A stretch of 64,000 bases of DNA from Parvularcula maris. GTDB lineage: Bacteria > Pseudomonadota > Alphaproteobacteria > Caulobacterales > Parvularculaceae. The notes under the pieces were generated by a model, which was not told the DNA's origin, searched no databases, and saw nothing but the letters and a program-made list of their open reading frames with translations. Positions 1 through 8,800 of the stretch are shown in pieces (positions within the stretch are counted from its first letter, which is position 1; each line of letters begins with the position of its first letter). The stretch spans positions 82,382 to 146,381 of the forward strand of contig NZ_JANIBC010000003.1 in the NCBI RefSeq assembly GCF_024505085.1. The letters run 5' to 3'. The position numbers and the translations under genes were made by a program.

Positions 1-3
1 GGA

Positions 4-1488
4 TCAGTACCGGGCAGGGTAGCGCTCCGGGTCCGCATAGTCGCCGAAGCGGGTGAGTTCGGGCTGGAAGCTCAGCTTCACCGTGCCGATGGGGCCGTGG
101 CGCTGCTTGCCGATGATGACCTCGGCGAGGCCCATGACCATGTCCATCTTCTCCTGCCACTCCAGGTGCTCCGCCGTGCCCTCGCGCGGCTCGGTCCGGC
201 CGAGATAGTACTCCTCCCGGTAGACGAACATCACGACATCGGCGTCCTGCTCGATCGAGCCCGATTCCCGAAGGTCCGAGAGCTGGGGCCGCTTGTCCTC
301 GCGCGCCTCGACCTGACGCGACAGCTGCGACAGCGCAACGATCGGCACGCTGAGCTCCTTCGCCAAGGCCTTGAGGCCGGTGGTGATCTCGGTCAGCTCC
401 TGCACCCGGTTCTCGCTGGCCTTCTTCGAGCCTGCAAGGAGTTGCAGGTAGTCGATTACTAGAAGGTCGAGCCCGTGCATCCGCTTGAGGCGCCGGGCGC
501 GGGCGGCCACCTGAGCGATGGTCAGACCGCCCGTATCGTCAATATAAAGAGGAAGCTGCTCTAGCTTCCCGGCAGCGTCGTAGATCTCGACAAAGTCCTG
601 CTCGTTGATGTCGCCTCTACGGATCTTATCGGATGCTACCGAGGAGAACTCGGCGAGGATACGCGAGGCGAGCTGGTCGGAGCTCATCTCCAGGCTGAAG
701 AAGCCGACACGCGCGCCCTCCTTCGCCTTGTAGGTGCCGTCGGGACCCTTCTCCGGGACGAAGGCCTTGGCCGCGTTGACCGCGATGTTCGTGGCGAGCG
801 CCGTCTTCCCCATGGAGGGGCGCCCGGCGAGGATCAGAAGGTCCGAATCGTGAAGCCCGCCGAGCTTGCGGTCGAGGTCCTTCAGGCCCGTGGTGACGCC
901 TGACAGCCCGCCGCCTCGCTGATAGGCGGCCTGGGCGATGTTGATCGCCTCGGTCAGGGCGCTCTCGAAAGTGGTGAAGCCGCCGCCGTAATGGCCGGTC
1001 TCGGCAAGGGCGTAGAGCTCCTTCTCCGCCGCCTCGACCTGGGTGCGCGGGTCGTCCTCGATATCGGCGCTGCCCGCGCGCTCGATCATTTGGGAGCCGA
1101 TGGAGATGAGGCCACGCGAGGTGTGCAGATCGAAGATCAGCCGTCCGTAATCAGCCGCCCCCACCGTGGTCGGCACGGACTGCGCAAGCTGGATGAGGTA
1201 GCGCTCACCACCTGCCTCACGGAACGCCTCTTCCTCTTGAAGGTAGGTGTTCAGCATCACCGGCGAGGCCAGCCGCCCGGAGCTGATGAGCTTGTCGCAG
1301 GCGCCGTAGATCTGGCCGTGCAGAGGATCGTAGAAGTGCTCGGGCTTGAGGTAGGCGTTGACCTTGTAGAACACCTCGTTGTCGTAGAGCACGGCGCCCA
1401 AAAGCGCCTGCTCGGCATCGAGGGAGTAGGGGGCCTTGCGCTCCTGGGAGCCGGGCGCAGCGGGGGTGAGGGGAGAACCGTCGGGCAT
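4..1488 (-). CDS. dnaB: Replicative DNA helicase DnaB
   Basis: Hexameric 5'-3' helicase that unwinds DNA at the replication fork in the cytoplasm. The 494-residue length matches the family. The N-terminal DnaB domain (about residues 22-125) binds primase and loader. The C-terminal RecA-like domain carries Walker A GRPSMGKT at about 222-229 and the Walker B stretch LLVIDYLQLL. The ATG start at 1488 follows a 406-bp gap after rplI that holds a terminator and a repeat, so dnaB probably has its own promoter although it follows the S6-S18-L9 operon on the same strand, as is usual in alphaproteobacteria. The gene is complete: its stop lies three bases inside the window. Confidence 0.97.
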   Translation of the reverse strand: MPDGSPLTPAAPGSQERKAPYSLDAEQALLGAVLYDNEVFYKVNAYLKPEHFYDPLHGQIYGACDKLISSGRLASPVMLNTYLQEEEAFREAGGERYLIQLAQSVPTTVGAADYGRLIFDLHTSRGLISIGSQMIERAGSADIEDDPRTQVEAAEKELYALAETGHYGGGFTTFESALTEAINIAQAAYQRGGGLSGVTTGLKDLDRKLGGLHDSDLLILAGRPSMGKTALATNIAVNAAKAFVPEKGPDGTYKAKEGARVGFFSLEMSSDQLASRILAEFSSVASDKIRRGDINEQDFVEIYDAAGKLEQLPLYIDDTGGLTIAQVAARARRLKRMHGLDLLVIDYLQLLAGSKKASENRVQELTEITTGLKALAKELSVPIVALSQLSRQVEAREDKRPQLSDLRESGSIEQDADVVMFVYREEYYLGRTEPREGTAEHLEWQEKMDMVMGLAEVIIGKQRHGPIGTVKLSFQPELTRFGDYADPERYPARY

Positions 1489-1689
1489 GGGCTAGGATTC
1501 CACTCCTCCTTGGGTTTGGCGAGTCGAATGAATCCCCAATCGAGGTTTCGCTGACATTTGCCGCCGGTGGGTGGGGTATGGAACATAGCAGGAACATGAT
1601 GCGGAAGCCAGCGGTGAGTGGGTAGCTTACGCAGAAGAATGGGCGTTTGGGTCTCCAGGGACGAACGGAAGGCACAGCATTCGTGGCCC

Positions 1690-1810
1690 GCTCCCCCTCA
1701 GCCTACCGGCAGCTCCCCCTCAGGGAGGGGGAGCGAAATAGGGAGCGAGGTTTGTTTCTGCTTCCCTCCCCCACGAGTGGGGGAGGTGCCCGAAGGGCGG
1801 AGGGGGCCAG
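1690..1810. repeat. Family-2 dispersed palindromic repeat, copy 1
   Basis: A composite of GC-rich hairpins built from CTCCCCCTC/GAGGGGGAG and CCCTCCCCCAC/GTGGGGGAGG arms, with the signature GCCTACCGGCAGCTCCCCCT. Close relatives lie at about 6775-6972, 12427-12544, 38292-38410 and 45439-45557. All are intergenic or touch a 3' gene end. No coding capacity is seen. Confidence 0.75.
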
Positions 1811-1840
1811 GGGCATTAGCAAACCACCGAAACCCCAAAA

Positions 1841-1871
1841 GAAAACCCCGCCGTGGACGGGCGGGGTTTTC
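1841..1871 (-). terminator. Intrinsic terminator of the rpsF-rpsR-rplI operon
   Basis: A 12-bp inverted repeat, GAAAACCCCGCC against GGCGGGGTTTTC, surrounds a 7-base loop. On the minus strand the stem is followed by TTTTGGGG, giving a T-rich exit. It lies 24 bases past the rplI stop. Confidence 0.85.
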
Positions 1872-1894
1872 TCATTCGGTAGTGGGGCTAGGCC

Positions 1895-2548
1895 TCAGGG
1901 AACGTCGGTGACGTTCTCCGTGGTGCCTTCTTCGGCAGGGGTCTCGCCCTCGGCCGGCTCGCCGCCTTCTTCGGCGGGAGCGCTGTCGTAGCTCGGCTGG
2001 CGAGGCGCGTTGCCGTCCTCGTCGAGGCCGGTCACCCGTTCGACGTTCTCTTCCTCGCGGGCGAAGATGTCCTCACCGGCGGCCTGACGCTCGGCCTCTT
2101 CCTGGGTCCGAGCAATGTTGACCTCGATCTGCACGGTGACTTCCGGGTGCAGACGGATGCGTACGGGGAAGATGCCGAGGGTCTTGATCGGGCCGTCGAG
2201 GAGCACGTTCTGCTTCTGCAGCTTGAGCTTCTTGGTGGAGGCCGTCTCGGCGATGTCGCGCGAGGAGACCGAGCCGAACAGCATGCCCGCATCGGAAGCC
2301 GAGCGGATGATGGTGAACTGCTTGTCGGCCACCGAGCGGGAGAGCTGCTCGGCGCGCTCGCGCTCTTCAGCATTGCGCGATTCGATGGCTGCACGCTCGG
2401 CCTCGAACTTCTTGCGGTTGTGCTCGTTGGCACGCAGGGCCTTGCCCTTCGGCAGGAGGTGGTTACGGGCGAAGCCGGGCTTCACGGTGACCTCGTCACC
2501 AATGCCGCCGAGCTTCTCGATGCGTTCGAGAAGGATAACTTGCGTCAT
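1895..2548 (-). CDS. rplI: 50S ribosomal protein L9
   Basis: L9 binds 23S rRNA in the large subunit. The start MTQVILLERIEKLGG and the segment VKPGFARNHLLPKGKA are the L9 N-terminal signature. The usual L9 is near 150 residues; this one has 217, with an acidic, Glu/Ala/Pro-rich C-terminal tail of about 65 residues. Such tails are common in alphaproteobacterial L9. It is the last gene of the rpsF-rpsR-rplI operon, three bases after rpsR, and an intrinsic terminator follows. Confidence 0.97.
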   Translation of the reverse strand: MTQVILLERIEKLGGIGDEVTVKPGFARNHLLPKGKALRANEHNRKKFEAERAAIESRNAEERERAEQLSRSVADKQFTIIRSASDAGMLFGSVSSRDIAETASTKKLKLQKQNVLLDGPIKTLGIFPVRIRLHPEVTVQIEVNIARTQEEAERQAAGEDIFAREEENVERVTGLDEDGNAPRQPSYDSAPAEEGGEPAEGETPAEEGTTENVTDVP

Positions 2549-2551
2549 GGA

Positions 2552-2779
2552 TCAGTCCTGCGAAACGTAAGGGAGAAGGGCGAGGAAGCGGGCGCGCTTG
2601 ATGGCGCGGGCCAGCTCGCGCTGCTTCTTCTGGCTGACGGCGGAGATGCGCGACGGGATGATCTTGCCCTTCTCGGAGACGTAGCGTCCGAGAAGCTTGG
2701 GATCCTTGTAGTCGATCTTCGGTGCTTTCTCGCCCGAGAACGGGCAGGTCTTGCGGCGGCGGAAAAACGTCTTGGCCAT
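2552..2779 (-). CDS. rpsR: 30S ribosomal protein S18
   Basis: Small-subunit protein that pairs with S6 on the 16S rRNA platform. At 75 residues it has the family's usual length and shows the conserved core [19 protein letters not shown] followed by [14 protein letters not shown]. The ATG overlaps the rpsF stop by one base (TAATG), which points to translational coupling and balanced S6:S18 output. Confidence 0.97.
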   Translation of the reverse strand: MAKTFFRRRKTCPFSGEKAPKIDYKDPKLLGRYVSEKGKIIPSRISAVSQKKQRELARAIKRARFLALLPYVSQD

Positions 2780-3198
2780 TAGCGGCGGTCTCCTCTGTCA
2801 CCACGATCTCCGCGGTCGCCTCTATCGCCCCTGTCGCCGCGGCGGTCGTCACGGTCGCGCGGGCGGTCGTCGCGGTCGCGGCGGCTCATCACCGGCGAGG
2901 GCTCGGGATCGAACTCATCGACGCGCAAGGTCATGAAGCGGAGAATGTCCTCCTTGAGCTTCATCTGACGCTCCATCTCGACGATCGCCTCGGACGGCGC
3001 CTCGATGTGCATCAGGGAGTAGTGCCCCTTGCGGTTCTTCTTGATCTTGTACTGAAGGTTTCTGAGGCCCCAATATTCGGCCTTCTCGACGCTGCCGCCG
3101 TTCTCCTTCACGATGTCCTGGAGTTCCTCCGTCAGGAGGTCCACCTGCGCCGGGCTCACATCCTGGCGCGCGATGTAGATATGCTCGTAAAGAGCCAT
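2779..3198 (-). CDS. rpsF: 30S ribosomal protein S6
   Basis: Small-subunit protein, partner of S18 and first gene of the rpsF-rpsR-rplI operon. Residues 1-100 are a normal S6 fold ([34 protein letters not shown]). Residues 106-139 form a highly charged tail of RD/DR motifs ending in six consecutive Gly-Asp-Arg units, absent from enterobacterial S6. Charged C-terminal tails are known in alphaproteobacterial S6, but the strict GDR repeat is notable and may vary in length. Confidence 0.96.
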   Translation of the reverse strand: MALYEHIYIARQDVSPAQVDLLTEELQDIVKENGGSVEKAEYWGLRNLQYKIKKNRKGHYSLMHIEAPSEAIVEMERQMKLKEDILRFMTLRVDEFDPEPSPVMSRRDRDDRPRDRDDRRGDRGDRGDRGDRGDRGDRR

Positions 3199-3562
3199 AG
3201 GTGATCTACCCTTGCTGGCAGCGGAGACGGGGCGCGGGAACGCTGAGCCGCCTTCGGCTCGCTCGGCTGCGGGACCATCCCAAATGCCGAGCGACCACTG
3301 CTCGAAGCGGCGCCGCTAGCTCAAAAGAGAGCGGGGGGCAAGGTCGGGCGTAGGGCGTACAGCGAAGCTGGCCGCGTTCGGCGCGCCATCGCTAGCATCC
3401 GCGGCCAGCTTCGCTGTCCGCCCTGCGGGGTTGGTCCTGGTTTCAACGGCCTGGGCGTAGGGTGGACGCACTGGCAGCCGCTCTACGGACTGCCGAACGC
3501 GGTAACCCTGCCACGCTGAGGAGCGAAGGTATAGGGGGTACGCCCTCACCATCGGAGCCGCT
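3199..3562. other. Intergenic region between rpsF and the DUF1223 gene
   Basis: A 364-bp divergent gap. It should contain the rpsF operon promoter near 3200-3300 and the promoter of the plus-strand gene at 3563. The middle is a family-3 palindrome (3350-3430) and a related half-element beginning GTAGGGTGGACGC near 3458. No further gene is supported. Confidence 0.65.
3350..3430. repeat. Family-3 palindromic repeat, copy 1
   Basis: The arms GTAGGGCGTACAGCGAAGCTGGCCGCG and CGCGGCCAGCTTCGCTGTCCGCCCTGC are near-complementary around a central spacer. The same arm sequences recur at 50978-51055, 63431-63512 and at the right window edge. Confidence 0.7.
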
Positions 3563-4261
3563 ATGCGCCTGTCTCTTGTTGCCGTTCTCGCCGGGCTCTC
3601 AGCCAGCGCCTCCGCTTTCGAACGCTCCCCGGTCCTGGCCGAGCTCTTCACCTCGCAGAGCTGCTCCTCCTGCCCACCGGCCGAGGCGCTGTTCTCGGAA
3701 CTGGCTGAGCGGGACGACCTCGTGGTGCTGGAGTGGCATGTGGACTACTGGAACCGGCTGGTTCACGGCGGCGACGGGCGCTGGCAAGACCCGTTCTCGG
3801 ACCCTGCCTTCACCGAGCGGCAGCGGCGCTACAACCAGAACATTCGCAAGACCCGCAGGGTCTATACGCCTCAAGCCGTGGTGGCTGGTGAGCTTGAGGC
3901 CGTCGGCTCTCGCCCCCGCGATGTCGGCGCCCTGATCCGCCGGGCGCCGCGCCCCGAAGGATCGTTGACGGTCGAAGCTACCGGTGAGGGCTTCTCGGTC
4001 AGGGCGGAGAGCGAGGAGCCTGCGGAACTGTGGCTCGTCCGCTTCGACCGCCGCCAGTCCACCGACGTCCTGGGCGGTGAGAACAAAGGCCGCACCCTCG
4101 CCAGCCGCCATGTCGTCAGGTCCTTCGAGCTTCTGTCCGAGGCCTCGAGCGAGCGCACCGCGACAGCCGAAAAGCCGGGGCGCGGCGAGGGCTGCGCCGT
4201 GCTGCTGCAGAAGCCGGGACAGGGCGAGGTGCTCGGCGCGCGCTACTGCCAGAGCCGGTAG
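3563..4261 (+). CDS. DUF1223 family secreted protein
   Basis: A 232-residue protein starting with a signal peptide (about 1-19, cut after ASASA). The mature part begins with PVLAELFTSQSCSSCPPAEA, the signature of the DUF1223 family, which has a thioredoxin-like fold; Cys34 and Cys37 form a CxxC pair. Further family marks are LEWHVDYWN and YTPQAVVAG. The CxxC suggests a periplasmic redox role, which is inference; no function is established that I know of. It stands alone between the ribosomal operon and katG. Confidence 0.85.
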   Translation: MRLSLVAVLAGLSASASAFERSPVLAELFTSQSCSSCPPAEALFSELAERDDLVVLEWHVDYWNRLVHGGDGRWQDPFSDPAFTERQRRYNQNIRKTRRVYTPQAVVAGELEAVGSRPRDVGALIRRAPRPEGSLTVEATGEGFSVRAESEEPAELWLVRFDRRQSTDVLGGENKGRTLASRHVVRSFELLSEASSERTATAEKPGRGEGCAVLLQKPGQGEVLGARYCQSR

Positions 4262-4425
4262 AGAACCTCTATCGAGCCTGCCGATAGGCGCTATCTGCTA
4301 ATTCCGTTGGGCAGAACGCGCCGGTCTGGCTTACGCCTTCCTCCGACGGGCAGCACGAAGGCTCTTCGCCGCTGCCGTATATGGCTCGCCGTCTCGTGGC
4401 GGCCCCGCGAAGAGGAAACGAACCC

Positions 4426-6774
4426 ATGAACAGCAGTCTCAAACTGAAGCTTCTCTCCGCCACCTTTCTGACCCTGGGCCTTGCGGCCTGCGGCGGCAGC
4501 GACAGCGCTACGAGCGAGCGGGGCGCCGCATCGCAGCCTCGCGGGGCCGAGTACCGCGCCGACAACGAACAGCCCACCGAAGGGGAGGCCTGGGAAGGCA
4601 CCACCGATGCCGAGCGCCCCGAGGTGAGCCAGGCCGTTCAGGCGGCCAAGGGCAACGATTTCTGGTGGCCCCAGACCCTGGACCTTGCGCCGCTTCGCCA
4701 GAACGCCTCGGACTACTCGCCCCTCGGCCCCGACTTCAACTACCGCGAGGCGTTTCTCGAGCTCGACCTTGAAGAGGTGAAGTCCGACATCGAGGCCCTG
4801 ATGACCGAGAGCCAGGACTGGTGGCCCGCCGATTATGGCCACTACGGACCGTTCTTCATCCGCATGGCGTGGCACTCGGCGGGCACCTACCGCCTGGCCG
4901 ATGGCCGGGGCGGGGCCGCGGGCGGCCAGCAGCGCTTCGAGCCGCTCAACTCGTGGCCGGACAACACCAATCTCGACAAGGCGCGTCAGCTCCTCTGGCC
5001 GATCAAGAAGAAGTACGGCGACGCGCTCTCCTGGGCCGACCTCATGGTGCTGACGGGCAACGTCGCCATGGAATCGATGGGCTTCAAGACCATCGGCTTC
5101 GCAGGCGGGCGCGAGGACGACTGGGAGCCCGACCTCGTCTATTGGGGTCCCGAGGGTGAGTTCCTGGGCAGCAAGGAGCGCTTCGCCGGGGGCGAGCTGG
5201 AGAAGCCCCTCGGCGCGTCCGTCATGGGTCTGATCTATGTCAACCCCGAAGGGCCGAACGGCAGCGGCGACCCGCTGGAGGCCGCCGAGCGCATCCGCCT
5301 CACCTTCGGCCGCATGGCCATGAACGATGAGGAGACCGTGGCGCTGATCGCGGGCGGCCACACCTTCGGCAAGGCCCACGGCGCCCACAAGCCCGATGAC
5401 TGCCTGTCGCGTGAGCCCGCTGCTCTCGGTACGGAGAACCAGGGCATCGGCTGGAACAACTCCTGCGGTAAGGGGCACTCGGAGGATACGGTGACCTCGG
5501 GTCTCGAGGGCGCCTGGACGGCCGACCCCGCCCGCTGGACCCACCAGTACCTCACCTTCCTCTTCGAGTACGATTGGGAGCGCGGCGAGAGCCCTGCTGG
5601 CGCCATCCAGTACCACCCCGCAGGCGGCGAAGCCGACAGCCTGGTCCCCGATGCGCATAGGGACGATGTACGTCACGCGCCGATGATGCTGACCACCGAC
5701 CTCGCCCTCAAGGAGGATCCTGCCTACCGCGAGATCTCCATGCGGTTCCTGGAAGACCCGGCCGAGTTCGAGGACGCCTTCGCCCGCGCGTGGTTCAAGC
5801 TGACCCACCGCGACATGGGTCCGCGTTCGAACTATCTCGGCTCCATGGTGCCCGAGGGCGAGTTCATCTGGCAGGACCCGGTGCCCGAGGTCTCGAACCC
5901 GATCAGCACCAGCGACGCCTCCCGCCTCAAGCAGGAGATCATGGCGTCGGACCTCACCGTGCCCCAGCTCGTGCGTGCGGCCTGGGCTTCGGCCTCGTCC
6001 TTCCGCGAGAGCGACCAGCGCGGCGGCACCAACGGCGCAAGGCTTCGCTTCGCGCCGCAGAACCAGTGGGCCGCCAACAGCCCGCAGGAGATTACCGAGG
6101 TGATGGCCGTGCTCTCGGACATCCAGCAGCGCTTCAACGAGGCGGGCGGCAGGCAGGTCTCCATGGCCGACCTCCTCGTGCTTGGCGGTGCGGCGGCCAT
6201 CGAGAAGGCCGCTCAGGACGCAGGCCAGGACGTCAGCGTCACCTTCCGTCCCGGTAGGGGCGATGCCACCGAGGACATGACCGACGGCGAGAGCTTCGTG
6301 CACCTCGAACCCAAGGCCGACGCCTTCCGCAACTACTACAGTAGTGAGGCCCGCCTGACCCCGGCCCAGGCCATGGTCGACAAGGCGGATATGCTGGGCC
6401 TGACCATCCCCGAGATGACGGCGCTGATCGGCGGCATGAGGGCGCTGGGTGCGACCCATGGCGGAGGCGAGATGGGTGTGCTGACGGATAACCCCGGCCA
6501 GCTCACCAACGACTTCTTCGTCAACCTGATGGATATCGGCACCGTCTGGGAGAAGATCGGCGACTACACCTATGTCGGCCGCGACCGGGCGAGCGGCGAG
6601 GAGAAGTGGCAGGCCTCGGAAGTGGACCTCGTCTTCGGCTCCAACGCCGAGCTGCGCGCCGCTGCCGAGCGCTACGCCTATGACGGCGGCGACGAGCGGC
6701 TGGCCCACGACTTCGTCCGTGCCTGGACCAAGGTGATGAACCTCGGCCGCCCGCAAGAGCCCTCGCGGGGCTAG
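4426..6774 (+). CDS. katG: Catalase-peroxidase KatG with lipoprotein signal
   Basis: Bifunctional haem enzyme that destroys hydrogen peroxide. Counting from the ATG at 4426 (preceded by GAGGAAACG), the distal site is Arg146/Trp149/His150, the Met-Tyr-Trp adduct is Trp149-Tyr271-Met297 and the proximal haem ligand is His312. Their spacings equal those of Mycobacterium KatG (107-229-255-270). The C-terminal pseudo-peroxidase half follows, giving 782 residues. The odd part is the start: [10 protein letters not shown]...LGLAACGG is a lipoprotein signal with its lipobox Cys at 22, then about 55 linker residues. The enzyme is therefore predicted to be exported and lipid-anchored, whereas most KatGs are cytoplasmic. 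An in-frame ATG at 4381 would add 15 residues and is less likely. Confidence 0.95.
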   Translation: MNSSLKLKLLSATFLTLGLAACGGSDSATSERGAASQPRGAEYRADNEQPTEGEAWEGTTDAERPEVSQAVQAAKGNDFWWPQTLDLAPLRQNASDYSPLGPDFNYREAFLELDLEEVKSDIEALMTESQDWWPADYGHYGPFFIRMAWHSAGTYRLADGRGGAAGGQQRFEPLNSWPDNTNLDKARQLLWPIKKKYGDALSWADLMVLTGNVAMESMGFKTIGFAGGREDDWEPDLVYWGPEGEFLGSKERFAGGELEKPLGASVMGLIYVNPEGPNGSGDPLEAAERIRLTFGRMAMNDEETVALIAGGHTFGKAHGAHKPDDCLSREPAALGTENQGIGWNNSCGKGHSEDTVTSGLEGAWTADPARWTHQYLTFLFEYDWERGESPAGAIQYHPAGGEADSLVPDAHRDDVRHAPMMLTTDLALKEDPAYREISMRFLEDPAEFEDAFARAWFKLTHRDMGPRSNYLGSMVPEGEFIWQDPVPEVSNPISTSDASRLKQEIMASDLTVPQLVRAAWASASSFRESDQRGGTNGARLRFAPQNQWAANSPQEITEVMAVLSDIQQRFNEAGGRQVSMADLLVLGGAAAIEKAAQDAGQDVSVTFRPGRGDATEDMTDGESFVHLEPKADAFRNYYSSEARLTPAQAMVDKADMLGLTIPEMTALIGGMRALGATHGGGEMGVLTDNPGQLTNDFFVNLMDIGTVWEKIGDYTYVGRDRASGEEKWQASEVDLVFGSNAELRAAAERYAYDGGDERLAHDFVRAWTKVMNLGRPQEPSRG

Positions 6775-6972
6775 GGGGCTCAGCCCCCCAGCCTGCCGGC
6801 AGCTCCCCCGCCACTGCCGTGGCCTTCTCCGCCTAGAAAAGGTCCCCCGGACCTTTTCTTTCGCCTATGGCGAACCGGCTACGAAGTGGGGGAGCGAGAT
6901 GGGGAGCCTACGCTGGTTCTGTTTTCCTCCCCTACGCAGTGGGGGAGGTGCCCGTAGGGCGGGGGGGCCAGC
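6775..6972. repeat. Family-2 repeat, copy 2, with a nested hairpin element
   Basis: The left part (GCCTGCCGGCAGCTCCCCC) and right part (GTGGGGGAGCGAGAT... GTGGGGGAGGTGCCCG) match the other family-2 copies. Between them, about 6818-6885, sits a separate double-hairpin element not present in the other copies, as if inserted into the repeat. Confidence 0.7.
6837..6876. repeat. Double-hairpin element (AAAAGGTCC/GGACCTTTT), copy 1
   Basis: AAAAGGTCC-CCC-GGACCTTTT (6837-6856) is followed by TTCGCC-tat-GGCGAA. The reverse complement of this arrangement recurs at about 23228-23267. On the plus strand it could end katG transcription (stem followed by a short T-rich run), so a terminator role is possible. 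Confidence 0.65.
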
Positions 6973-6992
6973 GGCATCGCGCTCTAGCCACC

Positions 6993-7877
6993 TCAAACCG
7001 GGTCCTGATGAACGATCACATCCGCATCGGGGAAGGCGTCCTCGATGCGGCGCTCGACCCGGTCGGCGATGGTGTGGGCCTCGGCCAATGTCATGTCGCC
7101 GAGGAGGTCGAGGTGGAGCTGTACGAACCGTCTGCCTCCTGAACGTCTGGTGCGCAGATGGTGCCAGCCCGCCGCCTCCTCCTCGCTGTCGAGGATGGCC
7201 GTGATGGCGGCGACGTCGTCGTCGGGCAGCTCCTGGTCCATGACCTGGGGCAGGGCGGCGCCGAGGATGCTCTTCACCGACCAGGCGAGGAAACCGGCGG
7301 CAACGAGGCCCGCCAGGGCATCGGCCCACGAGATACCGAAGCGCGACGCCAGGAACACCGCGACCAGCGCCCCGCCATGGGCGATGAGGTCGCCGGTATA
7401 GTGCGCCCTGTCCCCCTCGACTACGAGGTTGCCCGAGCGCTTGAGCGCGTAGCTTTGAAAGGCGACAAGGCCCGCTGTTACCACGAGGCCTAGGACGAGC
7501 ACGGCCATGGCGGCGCCTGCCGCCTGCACCGGTTCGGGGTCCAGGAGGCGCTTCACGCTTTCCACTGCCAGGAACAGGGCGGAGGCGCCGATCAGGACGC
7601 TCTGCCCGAGGGCGGAGAGCGCCTCGGCCTTCTGGTGGCCGAAGCGATGGTCGTCATCGGCGGGCATGGCGGCGTAGCGCACCGCCAGAAAGGCGCCGAG
7701 GCTGCCCGCCAGATCCAACGCGCTGTCGGTGAGAGAGCCCAGAACCGCCACCGAACCGGAGACTGCGAAGGCGTAGGCCTTCGCCGCCACGAGGAACAGC
7801 GCCGCGCCGATGGCCGCGCCGGTGGCGGCCTTCGCCCAGAAGCTGCCTTTCTGTGTGCTGTCGAAAGTCCCGTGCAT
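6993..7877 (-). CDS. Cation diffusion facilitator (FieF/YiiP-like)
   Basis: Inner-membrane metal/proton antiporter exporting divalent cations such as Zn2+ or Fe2+. The 294 residues give about six membrane segments and a cytosolic C-terminal domain. The YiiP-type transport site is complete: Asp51 and Asp55 in segment 2 (LTDSALD), His159 and Asp163 in segment 5 (RAHYTGD). The loop DDDHRFGHQKAEA (74-86) provides the second site. The C-terminal domain contains the histidines expected for regulatory binding (GWHHLRTR; DVIVHQDP). Metal specificity cannot be told from sequence alone. It is a single gene on the minus strand. Confidence 0.92.
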   Translation of the reverse strand: MHGTFDSTQKGSFWAKAATGAAIGAALFLVAAKAYAFAVSGSVAVLGSLTDSALDLAGSLGAFLAVRYAAMPADDDHRFGHQKAEALSALGQSVLIGASALFLAVESVKRLLDPEPVQAAGAAMAVLVLGLVVTAGLVAFQSYALKRSGNLVVEGDRAHYTGDLIAHGGALVAVFLASRFGISWADALAGLVAAGFLAWSVKSILGAALPQVMDQELPDDDVAAITAILDSEEEAAGWHHLRTRRSGGRRFVQLHLDLLGDMTLAEAHTIADRVERRIEDAFPDADVIVHQDPV

Positions 7878-8136
7878 TCCGCAGCTTATGCCCCGGATCG
7901 TGAGAAAACGTCAAAAGGCATGCAAAAAACTTCCCCTGCCTTCTTGTAACTCATCGAAAAGCGATAATATCGAAGATCGATACGGCGTTCAGTCGCATCC
8001 AGCCCACGCGGAGCTGATCGTCCGCGGATTTTGAGGAACCGCAGGTCTTCGGGACTGCCCCCGGAGCTTCAAACCGGCCTTGTGCCGGAACGAGGATCCG
8101 TACCCGGAAGTCTGCGGAAGAAGGAAGGAAAAGACC

Positions 8137-8436
8137 ATGTTTACGCTCACTGCCATCGCCGCTGCTGCCGCCGCCATGGTTGCGCCCGCTTTCGCTTCGG
8201 ATGTCACCGTCGAGTTCGACCGAAGCCTTCTTACCACCGCCGCCGGTCAGGCCAAGGTGGTGGAGATGATCGAGGACAAGGCGCTGGAGTTCTGCCGCGA
8301 CGATGCGCGCGGCACGCGCCGCTTCGCCCACATCGCCTCCTGCGCCAGCGAGCTGAGCGCAGAGATGAAACAGTCCCTCGAAGAGCAGATGGCCGGTGCG
8401 CCTAATTTCGGCATCTTCGCGAGCAACGATCAGTAA
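8137..8436 (+). CDS. UrcA-like small secreted protein
   Basis: A 99-residue protein with an Ala-rich signal peptide (about 1-20, MFTLTAIAAAAAAM...AFA). The mature part has two cysteines (EFCRDD and IASCASE) spaced as in UrcA-family proteins of alphaproteobacteria, plus the pattern VEFDRSLLTTAAGQAK. The ATG at 8137 has a good ribosome site (AAGGAAGGAAAAGACC). Function is unknown; the family is typically periplasmic with a disulfide. The family assignment rests on pattern recall and is moderate. Confidence 0.65.
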   Translation: MFTLTAIAAAAAAMVAPAFASDVTVEFDRSLLTTAAGQAKVVEMIEDKALEFCRDDARGTRRFAHIASCASELSAEMKQSLEEQMAGAPNFGIFASNDQ

Positions 8437-8615
8437 GCGTACCCGTCCGGAAGAGACGTTTCGGCCAAGCCTCTGTCCCAGCAGGCCGAAGCGAGCCGGA
8501 CGGGGAAGGGGGCCGGGTGAGATGCCAGAAACTCCCCGGTCCCCGACCCTGAAACCAAACGGCTCAACCCCGCGAACAGGGGAGCCCATGAAAGAGAACC
8601 GAAAGGAACAACACC

Positions 8616-8723
8616 ATGTCGAACCAACCGAAAAACGCCTTCGCCGCCCTGTCCATCGTCATCGCCGGACTGATCGGTGTGGGAACTTTCGCAGCCCTTG
8701 GCCAACTGATGGTTCTCGTCTGA
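8616..8723 (+). CDS. Small membrane protein, 35 aa
   Basis: A short reading frame coding for 35 residues: a hydrophilic start (MSNQPKNAF), then one hydrophobic helix from about Ala10 to Val35 with Gly-rich packing. The ribosome site GAAAGGAAC lies 6 bases before the ATG. A perfect 11-bp hairpin (8749-8788) follows the stop. I recognise no family. Start signal, helix and downstream hairpin together support a real gene. Confidence 0.5.
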   Translation: MSNQPKNAFAALSIVIAGLIGVGTFAALGQLMVLV

Positions 8724-8748
8724 GGCCGACGCGTGATCGTTCACGCGA

Positions 8749-8788
8749 TACGGAGCGACCGGTTCTACCCCTTCCGCGTCGCTCCGTA
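8749..8788. terminator. Hairpin downstream of the 35-aa gene
   Basis: TACGGAGCGAC (8749-8759) pairs perfectly with GTCGCTCCGTA (8778-8788) around an 18-base loop. It is followed by CACTTCTTCC rather than a clean T run, so it is a weak intrinsic terminator or processing hairpin. It lies between the 3' ends of the convergent 35-aa gene and the transaldolase gene. Confidence 0.55.
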
Positions 8789-8800
8789 CACTTCTTCCTA

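Larger units (their letters stand above)
1489..1894. other. rplI-dnaB intergenic region
   Basis: This 406-bp gap without a gene holds the rplI terminator (1841-1871), a family-2 palindromic repeat (about 1690-1810) and, by position, the dnaB promoter. Short reading frames here are confined to repeat sequence and show no family resemblance. Confidence 0.7.

Noticed and set aside
2779..2881. Frameshift in the S6 tail
   Set aside because: The repetitive tail looks odd, but the frame is open to a stop that neatly overlaps rpsR, and charged S6 tails are normal in alphaproteobacteria.
4291..6756. 821-codon open frame on the minus strand
   Set aside because: It lies entirely opposite katG, whose catalytic motifs are complete. 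Long antisense frames are expected in GC-rich genes, and the translation has no family features.
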